A stretch of DNA of 64,000 bases from Paenirhodobacter populi. Lineage in GTDB: Bacteria; Pseudomonadota; Alphaproteobacteria; Rhodobacterales; Rhodobacteraceae. Made by a program: the position numbers and the translations under genes. Position 1 is the first letter of the stretch, and each line of letters starts with the position of its first letter. The notes under the pieces are model-generated. The model was not told where the DNA came from, did not search any database, and was given only the letters and a program-made list of their open reading frames with translations. The DNA lies in assembly GCF_004022215.1 (NCBI RefSeq), contig NZ_SAUZ01000008.1:1-64000 (forward strand), written 5' to 3'. Positions 1-9,053 of the stretch are shown here, piece by piece.

Positions 1-98
<98 letters not shown>

Positions 99-2528
99 TC
101 AGAACGGCACGTCGCCCGCCTGATCGGCGGCTTGCAGGAATCCCGCCTTCACCCGTTTCGACCCGGCCTTGTCGAATTCCACGACCATCGTATCGCCCTC
201 GGCATCGATGATCTCGCCATAGCCATATTTGACATTGAACACCCGGTCGCCGATCCCGAAGGGCATCGCCTCAAGATCGATGGTGACGACCTTCCGATGC
301 GCGGCGGGCGGGGCATGGCTGCTGCGCGCCGCCTGCATCCGCTTCCACCCCGGCGAATTGTAGACATCCGCATGGGCCGCGCGCTCGTCCACGCCGCCAT
401 ATCCCGAATGGCCCGCGAACGCCGCCCCAGCGGCCGACGCGCCGCCGCCATACAACCCCGGCGCCGTCAGCACATCGACATCCGCCGCGGGCAGTTCATC
501 GATGAAGCGCGAGGGCATCTGCGACTGCCATTGCCCATAGACCCGCCGGTTCCCGGCGAAGGAGATGGTGCACAGAACCTCGGCCCGGGTGATCCCCACA
601 TAGGCCAGCCGCCGCTCCTCCTCCAACGCCTTCAGCCCCCCTTCGTCCAGCGCGCGCTGGCTCGGGAACAGCCCGTCCTCCCACCCCGGCAGGAAGACGG
701 CGGGGAATTCCAGCCCCTTCGCCCCATGCAGCGTCATGATCGAGACCTTGTCCTCCGCCTCGCCGCTGTCATTGTCCATGATCAGCGCGACATGTTCGAG
801 GAAACCCTGCAAATTCTCGAACTGCTCCAGCGCCTTGACCAGTTCCTTGAGGTTTTCCAGCCGCCCCGGCGCCTCGGGCGTCTTGTCCTTGAGCCACATC
901 TCCGTGTAGCCCGATTCTTCAAGGATCGTCTCCGCCAGACGGATGTGGTCGGCGCCGTCCAGCACCGCCGCATGCCAGCGCCCGATCCCCTCGATGAAGG
1001 CCCGAAGCTGCGCCGCCCCCTTGCCCGTCACCGCGCCCTGCTGCAACGCCGCCCGCGCGCCAAGGACCAGCCCCACCCCGGCCTCGCGCGCGACGCGCTG
1101 GATCGTCTGCTGCGCCTTTTCGCCCAGACCGCGCTTCGGCGTGTTCACCACCCGCTCAAAGGCCAGATCGTCGTCCGGGCTGACGGCCAGCCGGAAATAG
1201 GCCATCGCATCGCGGATCTCCAGCCGTTCATAGAACCGCGGTCCGCCGATCACCCGATAGGGCAGCCCGATCGACAGGAAACGATCCTCGAACGCCCGCA
1301 TCTGATGCGAGGCGCGCACCAGAATCGCCTGATCGTTCAGCCGCATCGGCGGCAGGCCATGCGCGCCGTCCCGCAGGGCCTCGATCTCCTCGCCGATCCA
1401 GCGCGCCTCTTCCTCGCCGTCCCAATGGCCGATCAGGCGCACCTTCTGGCCGCCCTTCGCCTCGGTCCAGAGCGTCTTGCCAAGCCGCCCCTGATTGGCC
1501 GAGATCAGCCGCGACGCCGCCGCAAGGATATGTTCGGTCGAGCGGTAATTCTGTTCCAGCCGGACCACTTTCGCGCCCGGAAAATCCTTCTCGAACCGCA
1601 GGATGTTGCCCACCTCGGCGCCACGCCAGCCGTAGATCGACTGATCGTCGTCGCCCACGCAGCAGATGTTGTGATGCCCCTGCGCCAGAAGACGCAGCCA
1701 CAGATATTGTGCGATGTTGGTGTCCTGATACTCGTCCACCAGAATATAGCGGAACCAGCGCTGATACTGCGCCAGCACATCCGGGTGCCGCTGGAAGATC
1801 GTCACCATATGCAGCAGCAGATCGCCGAAATCGACGGCGTTGAGCGTGATCAGCCGATCCTGATAGGCGGCATAAAGCTCCGTTCCGCGATGATTGAAGG
1901 CGCCGGCCTCGCTCGACGGCACCTTTTCCGGCGTCAGCGCGCGGTTCTTCCAGCCGTCGATGATCCCGGCCAGTTGCCGCGCGGGCCAGCGCTTTTCGTC
2001 CATGTTCGCCGCGACGATCAGCTGCTTCATCAGCCGGATCTGGTCATCGGTGTCCAGAATGGTGAAATTCGGCCGCAGGCTGACGGTATGACCGTTCTCG
2101 ACCAGATCATCGGCCCGTCCGCCCACATCGCGGGAAATCAGCTCCGCATGGCGGCGCAGCAGCTTGACGCAGACCGAGTGGAAGGTGCCGAGCCACTGCA
2201 TCCCCTCGATCGCGCCGCCCAGCAGACGGCCCACGCGGTCTTTCATCTCCCGCGCGGCCTTGTTGGTGAAGGTCACGGCAAGGATTTCATTCGGGCGCGC
2301 CCGGCCGGTATGGATCAGATGCGCGATCCGCGCCGTCAGCGCCCGGGTCTTGCCCGTCCCCGCCCCTGCCAGCATCAGCACCGGCCCGTCGAGCGTCTCG
2401 ACCGCCGCGCGCTGCGCCGCGTTCAGCCCGTCCAGATAGGGCGCCACGCCCGGGCGCATGGCAACGGCCGCGCGCTGAGACAGGCTCAGCGCACCTTCAA
2501 ACGGATCGGATTCGTCGAAATCGCTCAT
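99..2528 (-). CDS. pcrA: UvrD/PcrA-type ATP-dependent 3'-5' DNA helicase
   Basis: This is an 809-residue superfamily 1A helicase that would unwind DNA in nucleotide excision and mismatch repair and remove proteins from DNA. Walker A GAGTGKT lies at residues 55-61. The Walker B DEYQDTN and the QSIYGWRGA motif sit around residues 265-305. Motifs V and VI (TLHGAKGLEFP, AYVGITRAE) are near residues 600-655. The C-terminal GDRVFNVKYGYGEI segment is the Tudor-like domain typical of PcrA/UvrD, so the protein is complete. The ATG at 2528 has an upstream AGGATGG. It is not co-transcribed tightly with the upstream metQ gene, which ends 393 bp away across a repeat pair. Whether to call it uvrD or pcrA is a matter of convention. 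Confidence 0.95.
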   Translation of the reverse strand: MSDFDESDPFEGALSLSQRAAVAMRPGVAPYLDGLNAAQRAAVETLDGPVLMLAGAGTGKTRALTARIAHLIHTGRARPNEILAVTFTNKAAREMKDRVGRLLGGAIEGMQWLGTFHSVCVKLLRRHAELISRDVGGRADDLVENGHTVSLRPNFTILDTDDQIRLMKQLIVAANMDEKRWPARQLAGIIDGWKNRALTPEKVPSSEAGAFNHRGTELYAAYQDRLITLNAVDFGDLLLHMVTIFQRHPDVLAQYQRWFRYILVDEYQDTNIAQYLWLRLLAQGHHNICCVGDDDQSIYGWRGAEVGNILRFEKDFPGAKVVRLEQNYRSTEHILAAASRLISANQGRLGKTLWTEAKGGQKVRLIGHWDGEEEARWIGEEIEALRDGAHGLPPMRLNDQAILVRASHQMRAFEDRFLSIGLPYRVIGGPRFYERLEIRDAMAYFRLAVSPDDDLAFERVVNTPKRGLGEKAQQTIQRVAREAGVGLVLGARAALQQGAVTGKGAAQLRAFIEGIGRWHAAVLDGADHIRLAETILEESGYTEMWLKDKTPEAPGRLENLKELVKALEQFENLQGFLEHVALIMDNDSGEAEDKVSIMTLHGAKGLEFPAVFLPGWEDGLFPSQRALDEGGLKALEEERRLAYVGITRAEVLCTISFAGNRRVYGQWQSQMPSRFIDELPAADVDVLTAPGLYGGGASAAGAAFAGHSGYGGVDERAAHADVYNSPGWKRMQAARSSHAPPAAHRKVVTIDLEAMPFGIGDRVFNVKYGYGEIIDAEGDTMVVEFDKAGSKRVKAGFLQAADQAGDVPF

Positions 2529-2714
2529 TACGCCATCCTATCGGCCCCCGCGCCAAAGGCCAAGGCATGTTCCTTCAATGTTCCGATCATAGCGGGTTCA
2601 TGAAAACGGAAGCGTCAAGGCATGCGGTTAGCGAGAAAGGGGCCCTGCCTCCCTCGCCCGTTCCGCATTCGGCGGGACATCCTTCCACTGGAAGGCTGCC
2701 TGATCCGCCTCATT

Positions 2715-2743
2715 CCCCGGGATATTCATGGAAACACGAAAGC
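2715..2743 (-). repeat. Interspersed element copy 1 (degenerate head)
   Basis: The core CCCCGGGATATTCATGG is followed by the tail GAAACACGAAAG. The hairpin head expected to the left is not well preserved. It forms a mirrored pair with copy 2; the arms match over 28 bases with one mismatch. Confidence 0.75.
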
Positions 2744-2791
2744 AGAACCGGGAATTTCATCCGGAGTGGGTCCCCGGCCCCTCCCGAACGG

Positions 2792-2852
2792 GCTTTCGTG
2801 TTTCCATAAATATCCCGGGGGAGCCTCTGAAAGAGGCGGGGGCAGCGCCCCC
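2792..2852 (+). repeat. Interspersed element copy 2
   Basis: The tail CTTTCGTGTTTCC and core ATAAATATCCCGGGGG are followed by two hairpins, GCCTCTGAAAGAGGC and GGGGGCAGCGCCCCC. The hairpins face the 3' end of metQ. It is the mirror partner of copy 1. Confidence 0.85.
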
Positions 2853-2921
2853 AGCTTCCTCACCACATGGAAATGCCGCGCCCGGGGTGCCCGGACGCGG
2901 CCGTATCGGTTTCCGGCGATC

Positions 2922-3695
2922 TCACCAGGAGGTCAGGACCGTGCCGTGATACTTGTCCTCGATGAATTTCTTCACGTCGTCGCTGTGATAGCTGTCCACC
3001 AGCGTCTTCACCCACGGCTGATCCTCATCGCCGTTGCGCACGACGATGACATTCACATAGGGGTTGTCGGCGCTTTCCATGGCGATCGCGTCGGTCTTCG
3101 GGTTCAGGCCCGAGGCGATCGCGTAATTGGTGTTGATCAGCGCCGCGTCCAGATCGGCGAGCGAGCGCGGCAGCTGCGCCGCATCCAGTTCCTGGAACTT
3201 CAGCTTCTTCGGGTTCTCGGTGATGTCGAGGATCGTCGGCTTCAGCCCGGCATCCGGGGAGACCTTGATCTCGCCCAGTTGCTGCAGCACCAGAAGCGCG
3301 CGGCCGCCATTCGTCGGATCGTTCGGGATGCCGACGGTGGCGCCGTCCTTCAGATCGGCCAGCGCCTTGATCTTGTCCGAATAGACGCCCATCGGCGTGG
3401 TGATCGTGGTGCCGACGACCTTCAGGTCAAAGCCGCGGTCCTTCATCTGGTTGTCCAGATAGGGCACGTGCTGGAACGAATTGGCCTGAATGTCGCCATC
3501 CGCCAGCGCCTGGTTCGGCACGACGTAATCCGAGAATTCGACGACCCGGATGTTCAGCCCCTTCGGCGCGGCGACCTTGGCCACCTCTTCCATGATCTCG
3601 GCGTGCTCACCGGGGGAAACGCCGACCTTGATGTCTTCGGCCATCGCGGTCCCGGCGATCAGCGCGAGGACGGAGGCAAGAGTCATACGCAGCAT
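2922..3695 (-). CDS. metQ: MetQ-family methionine ABC transporter substrate-binding protein
   Basis: This 257-residue NLPA/MetQ-family protein would bind D/L-methionine in the periplasm and deliver it to MetI-MetN. The chosen ATG at 3695 is preceded by AAAAGGAGTATTCCC and opens a clear signal peptide (MLRMTLASVLALIAGTAMA, then EDIKVGV). An upstream in-frame extension lacks a good ribosome site. Unlike Escherichia coli MetQ there is no lipobox cysteine, so the mature protein should be soluble. The family ligand-loop residues are in the central PNDPTNGGRAL region. It is the last gene of metN-metI-metQ. Related binding proteins for other ligands exist, but the neighbourhood supports methionine. 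Confidence 0.9.
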   Translation of the reverse strand: MLRMTLASVLALIAGTAMAEDIKVGVSPGEHAEIMEEVAKVAAPKGLNIRVVEFSDYVVPNQALADGDIQANSFQHVPYLDNQMKDRGFDLKVVGTTITTPMGVYSDKIKALADLKDGATVGIPNDPTNGGRALLVLQQLGEIKVSPDAGLKPTILDITENPKKLKFQELDAAQLPRSLADLDAALINTNYAIASGLNPKTDAIAMESADNPYVNVIVVRNGDEDQPWVKTLVDSYHSDDVKKFIEDKYHGTVLTSW

Positions 3696-3732
3696 GGGAA
3701 TACTCCTTTTGCGTTGGGAAATCCGGGGAAAC

Positions 3733-4407
3733 TCAGTGGCCGCGGTTGCGCGGCGCACGTTTGTCGACGCGGGCGGCGATCCATTCGCCGATGGACTGGA
3801 CCACCTGCACCAGAACGACGAGGATGACCACCACGGCCAGCATCACCTCGGGCATGAAGCGCTGATAGCCGTAGCGGATGCCAAGATCGCCCAGCCCCTC
3901 GCCGCCCACGGCGCCGACCATCGCCGAATAGCCGATCAGGCTGACCACGGCGAGCGTCAGGCCAAGGGTGATGCCGGGCAGGGCCTCGGGCACCAGCACC
4001 TTGCGGATGATCTGGAAGGGGGTGGCGCCCATCGCGCGGGCGGCCTCGATCAGCCCGCTTTCGACCTCGCGGATGGCGTTTTCCACCAGCCGCGCGATGA
4101 ACGGGATGGCCGCGATGGTCAGCGGCACGACCGCCGCCGTGGTGCCGATCGAGGTGCCGGCGATCGCGCGGGTGAACGGGATGATCGCCACCACCAGAAT
4201 GATGAACGGCACCGAGCGCGTGGCGTTCACCACCAGCCCCAACACCTTGTTGACCCAGGGCGCGCTCAGCAGCTCGCCCCGCTGCGAGGTCGCCAGGAAC
4301 ACGCCGAGCGGCAGCCCGAACAGCGTGCCCAGCAGCGCCGAGATCGCCACCATGTAAAGCGTCTGCCCGGTCGAGGAGATCAGCAGGTTGATCAGATTAG
4401 CCGACAT
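3733..4407 (-). CDS. metI: MetI methionine ABC transporter permease
   Basis: This 224-residue inner-membrane permease forms the translocation channel of the methionine importer. It has about five hydrophobic helices, and the EAA coupling loop reads EAARAMGATPFQII (near residues 125-138). The length is normal for MetI. Its start overlaps the end of metN by 11 bp (4397-4407), which implies translational coupling. metQ begins 37 bp downstream. Confidence 0.93.
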   Translation of the reverse strand: MSANLINLLISSTGQTLYMVAISALLGTLFGLPLGVFLATSQRGELLSAPWVNKVLGLVVNATRSVPFIILVVAIIPFTRAIAGTSIGTTAAVVPLTIAAIPFIARLVENAIREVESGLIEAARAMGATPFQIIRKVLVPEALPGITLGLTLAVVSLIGYSAMVGAVGGEGLGDLGIRYGYQRFMPEVMLAVVVILVVLVQVVQSIGEWIAARVDKRAPRNRGH

Positions 4408-5449
4408 AGCCCAGAACCTCCGTCGTCAGCCCGTGGCGTTCCAGATAGGTGCGCGCCTCCTCGCCCCGTTCGGCATTGAGCGAGACGATCAGATTGCCGA
4501 AGGGATGCGGTCCCACCTCCTCGATCGCGCCGGCAAGGATGTTGACCGGAATGCCAAGCTGCGAGGTCAGCAGCGATAGCATCGGATCCGTCGCATATTG
4601 CCCGGCGAAGGTGATCCGGATCACCTCCTGCGACGGTACGGGCGGACGCTCCGCCACGATCTTGCCGGCGATGAAGGCGGGCAGCACCAGCCCCGTCACC
4701 CCGGACAGGAAGGAGCGCGTCACCGGGTTCTGCGGATGGGTGAAGATGTCGTAGGTCGCGCCCGCCTCGACGATCCGGCCGCCGTCGATCACCGCCATAT
4801 GGCTGGCGATATCGCGCACCACCGCCATTTCATGGGTGATCAGCAGGATCGTCAGCCCGAGGTCGCGGTTGATTTCCGCCAGCAGCGCCAGCACCGTCTG
4901 CGTGGTTTCCGGATCGAGCGCCGAGGTCGCCTCGTCCGACAGCAGCACCTTGGGACTCGTCGCCAGCGCGCGGGCGATGCCGACGCGCTGCTTCTGCCCG
5001 CCCGAAAGCTCGGCCGGATAGCGGTCGCGCAGCTCCGTCAGCCCGACCCGGTGGATCAGCTCCGCCACCCGAGGCGCGATATCGCGCGCCCCGGCGATTT
5101 CCAGCGGCAGGGCGATGTTTTCATGAACGGTGCGCGAGGACAGCAAGTTGAAATGCTGGAAGATCATGCCGACGTCGCGGCGGATTTCGCGCAGCTCCGC
5201 CCCGCGCGCCGCGCCGACATCGCGCCCGCCGACCAGAACCCGGCCCGAGGTCGGCCGCTCCAGCCCGTTCACCATCCGCAGCAGCGTCGATTTCCCCGCG
5301 CCCGAGCGGCCGATGATTCCCGTCACCGTGCCCGGCGGAACCGAAAGGCTGACATCTTCGAGCGCCATGACCAACCCGCCGTCCTTTTTCGGGAAGGATT
5401 TGCCGATCTTGTCGAAGGTGATCGCGGCGCCGGATGTATCTGCGGTCAT
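4397..5449 (-). CDS. metN: MetN methionine ABC transporter ATPase
   Basis: This 350-residue ATP-binding subunit energises methionine import. The ATG at 5449 has AGAGGC upstream, and translation from it gives the normal family N-terminus. The in-frame extension further upstream is Arg/Pro-rich and unlike the family. Walker A is GRSGAGKS, the signature is LSGGQKQR and Walker B is VLLSDEATSALD. The C-terminal 80 or so residues form the NIL domain, where methionine binds and causes trans-inhibition. It is first in metNIQ. No SAM riboswitch was recognised in the 226 bp upstream. Confidence 0.94.
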   Translation of the reverse strand: MTADTSGAAITFDKIGKSFPKKDGGLVMALEDVSLSVPPGTVTGIIGRSGAGKSTLLRMVNGLERPTSGRVLVGGRDVGAARGAELREIRRDVGMIFQHFNLLSSRTVHENIALPLEIAGARDIAPRVAELIHRVGLTELRDRYPAELSGGQKQRVGIARALATSPKVLLSDEATSALDPETTQTVLALLAEINRDLGLTILLITHEMAVVRDIASHMAVIDGGRIVEAGATYDIFTHPQNPVTRSFLSGVTGLVLPAFIAGKIVAERPPVPSQEVIRITFAGQYATDPMLSLLTSQLGIPVNILAGAIEEVGPHPFGNLIVSLNAERGEEARTYLERHGLTTEVLGYVG

Positions 5450-5675
5450 GGCCGAGCCTCTGGTCTTGGAACGGATATGCCGCCTAGCGCAGATCCGGGC
5501 CGGAACGCAAGGGCTGCGGGCGCTTTGCCCGCGCCGCACGGCGGGCGGTTCATCACGCCCCGGGCGGCGGGCGCGAATGACGATCACCCAAAGGCGCGCG
5601 GAGGGAACGGGCGTTCCGCCAGCGCCGCACGGGCTGGAAAATTTCCTTATTTCATCCGCCCCGCTCCGGCACCGG

Positions 5676-6314
5676 TCATATCTCGGCGCGCGGATGCCGC
5701 AGGAAGGTAAGGTCGCGCAGCACCACCCGGTTCATCGCGGGATAGGGAAAGATCACATCGACCCAGCCGCGTTCCAGCCGGCCTTCGTCCATCCGGGTCA
5801 GCACCAGATCGAAATCCACCACATGGGTGCCGTCGCCGATATCCATCTGCCGCAGCAGTTGTTCGGTATGCCCGCCGTGCATCAGGTTGAGACGGAAATA
5901 GACCGGCATCGGGCGGCGCACCTCGACCCGGGCCGTCACGCGGAACAGATGGTCATGGCGCAGCCCTTCCAGCGCCGCGCCCGGCAGATCGGTGACCAGC
6001 GACAGGAAGGATCCGTCGAAGCCTTCGACCTCCAGCGACAGGCCGCGGAGCGCCGCGCCGAAAGCGCCGCCATTGTCGAGTTGCGCGACGGTGACATGCG
6101 GCCGCGCGCAATCATGGAACAGCGTCACCCCGTCACCGATATCCGTCCGGCCCTCCACCCTGAACGGGGTGGGCGAGGTCACCGGCGTGTCCCATGTTTC
6201 GGGCCGCCAGGCCCAGTCGCAGCCCCAGGGGCGATCCGCCGCATCCGGCGCGATGGGGGCCTCGCGCCGTGGCCCGTGCAGCAGCCGGGCAAGGAAAGAG
6301 CCATCCTTCGCCAT
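5676..6314 (-). CDS. DUF6478-like conserved protein of Rhodobacterales
   Basis: The 212-residue protein has no signal peptide or membrane segment. It begins MAKDGSFLARLLHGPRRE and has a conserved WGCDWAWRPETW segment near residues 30-41. The rest is rich in beta strands (VDFDLVLTRMDEG, WVDVIFPYPAMNRV). I recognise it as the type of conserved hypothetical grouped as DUF6478 in Rhodobacterales, from memory only. The start has GGTGGAGAG immediately upstream. An inverted repeat at 6350-6375 lies just upstream and may be an operator. The function is unknown. The DUF6478 name is less certain than the existence of the gene. Confidence 0.8.
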   Translation of the reverse strand: MAKDGSFLARLLHGPRREAPIAPDAADRPWGCDWAWRPETWDTPVTSPTPFRVEGRTDIGDGVTLFHDCARPHVTVAQLDNGGAFGAALRGLSLEVEGFDGSFLSLVTDLPGAALEGLRHDHLFRVTARVEVRRPMPVYFRLNLMHGGHTEQLLRQMDIGDGTHVVDFDLVLTRMDEGRLERGWVDVIFPYPAMNRVVLRDLTFLRHPRAEI

Positions 6315-6349
6315 CTCTCCACCCCCCGGAGTGTCGCGAATCCGCCGTG

Positions 6350-6375
6350 TGATACAGGATACACTGGATGTATCA
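6350..6375. promoter_or_regulatory. Inverted repeat upstream of the DUF6478 gene, possible operator
   Basis: The arms TGATACA (6350-6356) and TGTATCA (6369-6375) are perfectly complementary and separated by 12 bases. The spacer holds a further GGATACA. The site starts 36 bp upstream of the ATG at 6314. It is AT-richer than its surroundings and could be a repressor site or part of the promoter. Confidence 0.4.
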
Positions 6376-6429
6376 GGTGGTTAAGAGCGTGCCTGAAAAT
6401 CGGCCCGCGTGCGGGTGGCGGGGGCGGCA

Positions 6430-6489
6430 GAGGGCCAGCCCCCTCGCGCATGCGCGCTCACCCCCGGGATATTTTCGGAAAGATGATGG
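6430..6489 (-). repeat. Interspersed element copy 3
   Basis: Two hairpins (GAGGGCCAGCCCCCTC and GCGCATGCGC) are followed by TCACCCCCGGGATATTTTCGG and a tail of the GAAAGATGA class. It is a single copy lying just after the end of the lipoprotein gene that stops at 6514. Confidence 0.85.
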
Positions 6490-6513
6490 GAAAAGCGGGC
6501 TGTCGTGGTGGGG

Positions 6514-7149
6514 TCAGTTCCAGCCGTTCGCGGCGCGGATCGCAGCGATGAAATCTTCCAGCAGGCGGATCTGCGCCGCGTCCGACATCGGCGCGGATTT
6601 CAGCGGCAGCACCGACAGCGCGGTGATCCGCCCGCCCAGATCGACGATGGCGCGCCAGTAGGTCTGGCCGACCGGTGTGCCCTGCGCGCCCGAACGGTCG
6701 CGGATCTTCAGCAGCATGACCGGGCCGGTCTTGCGTACCTGCAATATCTGCACATCCCCGGCCGAGCCCGAGCGCGCCAGCGCCGCCCGTCCGGCGGGCG
6801 AATGGAAGAACCGCTCGAATCCCGGGAAGGTCGTCTCGATCGGGCCGGGGGTGCGCGGTCCGATGGTCGCGCTGAGCACCGCGGGATGGGCGGGGCGCTG
6901 ATCGCCCACCCGGCCCGACAGGGCGGAGCAGTCGCCGAACAGAACGAAGCTGCCGTCGCGTTCGTCGCGCCGCGATCCCGGATCGACGCAGAAGCCGGGC
7001 GGGGCGGCGACCACGTAGCGGCCGCCCAGAACGGTCACGCGGTCCTTGCCCCCTGCCCCCGGCACGGTGCAACCCGCAAGCGCGGCGATCAGGATCAGGA
7101 TGCGCACGGAGCGGCGGCGGAGAAGGGAAAGGGCCGGAATGTTCATCAT
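6514..7149 (-). CDS. Putative outer-membrane lipoprotein of unknown function
   Basis: The product of about 211 residues begins MMNIPALSLLRRRSVRILIL and has a lipobox LAGC, so it should be lipidated after a signal peptide of about 26 residues. The mature part contains FCVDPGSRRDERDGSFVLFGDC and ends in an alpha-helical LLEDFIAAIRAANGWN. I do not recognise a named family. An alternative ATG at 7197 has a better ribosome site (GAAGGGGCAC) but gives an unusually long leader, so the start is open. The gene follows serB by about 90 bp on the same strand. Confidence 0.75.
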   Translation of the reverse strand: MMNIPALSLLRRRSVRILILIAALAGCTVPGAGGKDRVTVLGGRYVVAAPPGFCVDPGSRRDERDGSFVLFGDCSALSGRVGDQRPAHPAVLSATIGPRTPGPIETTFPGFERFFHSPAGRAALARSGSAGDVQILQVRKTGPVMLLKIRDRSGAQGTPVGQTYWRAIVDLGGRITALSVLPLKSAPMSDAAQIRLLEDFIAAIRAANGWN

Positions 7150-7235
7150 CGCACCGGCATAGACAGCCGCGCCCCGCCGGGCAAGACCGCTGTGCATCGT
7201 GCCCCTTCGCGTCGGCGCAACACCGCGTGAGCGGA

Positions 7236-8108
7236 TCAGGCGAAATCCTCCGCCGCATAGCCCTGGATATACAGCAGCGCCGTCAGATCGCCGTGGTTGA
7301 TGCGGATGTCGCATTGCGCCGCGACCGAGGGTTTCGCATGCAGCGCCACCCCCGCCCCGGCAAGCTTGAGCATGCCAAGGTCGTTCGCCCCGTCGCCCAC
7401 CGCCATCACCTGTTCCGGGCGCAGGCCGAGGCGCGCGGAAATCTCGTGGAACGCCTGCACCTTCGCCTCGCGGCCAAGGATCGGGCGGGCGGGAACGCCG
7501 GTCAGGTGGCCGTCCTCGATCAGCAGGGTGTTGGCGCGGTTCTCGTCAAAGCCGAGCGCCTGCGCCACATGGCCGGTGAAGGCGGTGAACCCACCCGAGA
7601 CCAGCGCGCAATAGGCTCCATGCGTCTTCATCGTGCGGATCAGTTCGGCCCCGCCCGGCATGAAGGTGATGCGCTCGTCGATCACCTTGCGGATCACGCC
7701 TTCGGGCAGGCCCTTCAGCAGGCCCACCCGTTCGGTCAGCGCGCCCTCGAAATCCAGCTCGCCGTTCATTGCGCGGGCGGTGATGTCCTTCACCCGCGCG
7801 CCGACGCCCGCCACATCGGCCAGTTCGTCGATGCATTCCTGCTGGATCATCGTGCTGTCCATATCGGCGAGCAGCATCCTCTTGCGCCGGTCCCCGGCGG
7901 GCTGCACGACCAGATCGACGCCCAGCCCCTGCAACCCTTCCCACACGTCCCAGCGGTTCTCCGGGATCGCCGGCACCGGGAATTCCGCCGCGATGCCGGG
8001 GTTCAGCCAGCGGATCTCTCCCCCGCCCCAGGCGTCGCGCAGCGCCTCGGCGGTGGTGGCGTTCAGGACGGGCGATTTCGGATCGGACAGAAGGGTGACG
8101 ATGAACAT
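7236..8108 (-). CDS. serB: Phosphoserine phosphatase SerB
   Basis: This 290-residue HAD-superfamily enzyme catalyses the last step of serine synthesis. The nucleophile motif is DMDST (Asp82, Asp84). The conserved SGGFTAF and GDGANDLGML motifs bind phosphate and magnesium. The N-terminal 75 residues form the regulatory ACT-like domain seen in SerB. The start at 8108 was chosen because MFIVTLLSD matches the family and GGAA lies upstream; the longer frame overlaps the asparaginase gene. The asparaginase stop is 34 bp upstream, which suggests joint transcription. Confidence 0.95.
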   Translation of the reverse strand: MFIVTLLSDPKSPVLNATTAEALRDAWGGGEIRWLNPGIAAEFPVPAIPENRWDVWEGLQGLGVDLVVQPAGDRRKRMLLADMDSTMIQQECIDELADVAGVGARVKDITARAMNGELDFEGALTERVGLLKGLPEGVIRKVIDERITFMPGGAELIRTMKTHGAYCALVSGGFTAFTGHVAQALGFDENRANTLLIEDGHLTGVPARPILGREAKVQAFHEISARLGLRPEQVMAVGDGANDLGMLKLAGAGVALHAKPSVAAQCDIRINHGDLTALLYIQGYAAEDFA

Positions 8109-8142
8109 GGGCTTTTCCGGCTGGTGATTGCGCATTCCCCGG

Positions 8143-9000
8143 TTAGCGCATCCGGGCGGGATCGGCCAGTGCCGTCTCGGACAGTTCAAGCCACAGCCGG
8201 ATCAGCGCCGCCTCGGCGGTGTCGGCCGCTCCGTTTTCGACGCCCGCCCGCCAGAGCGCCGCCCCCGCCGCATAGGCCCCGGGACTGAGGCCGCCGTTTT
8301 CGCAGATGCTGACGGCGCGCAGGCGGCAGCCGCGGGCGACGGCCTCGCGCAGCGCGGTTTCCAGCGCGGGGTCCGAGGGGATCGTTCCCGCGCCAAACAC
8401 CCGCAGCACCGCGCCATCCAGCTCGGCCAGCGCCGCGCGCAGCATCGCCACCGGCAACCCCGGCGAAACGGTCAGGATCGCCAGCCGCAGCCCGGCGAAA
8501 CGCCGCCGCCGCCAGGGGCCGAGCCCGGGCGACAGCGGGATCGCGCGGAAGGCATCGGCCGCATGGCTCTGCGCCTTCACCAGCCCGCCCGCCGGGACCA
8601 GCCGTCCGGCGAAGGCCAGCCACACCCCCGGTCCGGGTTCGGCCGCAAGCGCGAGGTCCAGATTCCCCTCGGCATCGCCGCCCATGCCAAGGGGCTGCAT
8701 CGCCGCCGTCAGCACCACCGGATGCGGCCAGCCAACCAGTGCCTGCGACAGCGCCGCGCCGGTGAAGCTGAGCGTGTCGGTGCCGTGGGTGACGATCACC
8801 GGGCCGTTTTCAGCCTCGATCAGATCCAGCAGGCGGTTCCAGTGACCGTGGTTCAGATCGGCGCTGTCGAGCAGCGGGTCGAAGGCGGTCACCCGCGCCC
8901 GGCCCCGCACCGCCGCCTCGACCACGCCGGGCGCGGGGGCGAGCCCGTTCCCCCCCGGCGCCATGCCGATCGTGCCGCCCGTATGGATCAGAAGTTTCAT
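8143..9000 (-). CDS. Type I/II-family asparaginase
   Basis: This 285-residue cytoplasmic amidohydrolase most likely converts asparagine to aspartate and ammonia. Both catalytic threonine motifs are visible: HTGGTIGM at residues 6-13, with Thr7 as the likely nucleophile, and VTHGTDTL near residue 71. There is no signal peptide. It is shorter than the roughly 330-residue AnsA enzymes because the C-terminal domain is reduced, so substrate preference is uncertain. The ATG at 9000 follows an upstream extension with no family match. It precedes serB. Confidence 0.88.
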   Translation of the reverse strand: MKLLIHTGGTIGMAPGGNGLAPAPGVVEAAVRGRARVTAFDPLLDSADLNHGHWNRLLDLIEAENGPVIVTHGTDTLSFTGAALSQALVGWPHPVVLTAAMQPLGMGGDAEGNLDLALAAEPGPGVWLAFAGRLVPAGGLVKAQSHAADAFRAIPLSPGLGPWRRRRFAGLRLAILTVSPGLPVAMLRAALAELDGAVLRVFGAGTIPSDPALETALREAVARGCRLRAVSICENGGLSPGAYAAGAALWRAGVENGAADTAEAALIRLWLELSETALADPARMR

Positions 9001-9053
9001 GCCCGTCACTCCGCTGTCGGCCCTGTCTAGCCGAGGACGCGGCGCCTGCAAAC

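Larger units (their letters stand above)
2529..2921. other. Intergenic region holding a mirrored repeat pair
   Basis: No credible gene is present. The middle contains two oppositely oriented copies of the interspersed CCCGGGATATTT element (2715-2743 and 2792-2852). The part nearest the helicase start (2529-2714) presumably carries the helicase promoter, but no clear -35/-10 pair could be picked out. The part nearest metQ is the 3' untranslated region of the metNIQ operon. Confidence 0.6.

Noticed and set aside
5450-5675. SAM riboswitch upstream of metNIQ
   Set aside because: No SAM-II or SAM-I consensus could be recognised in the sequence before metN; the region is simply GC-rich.
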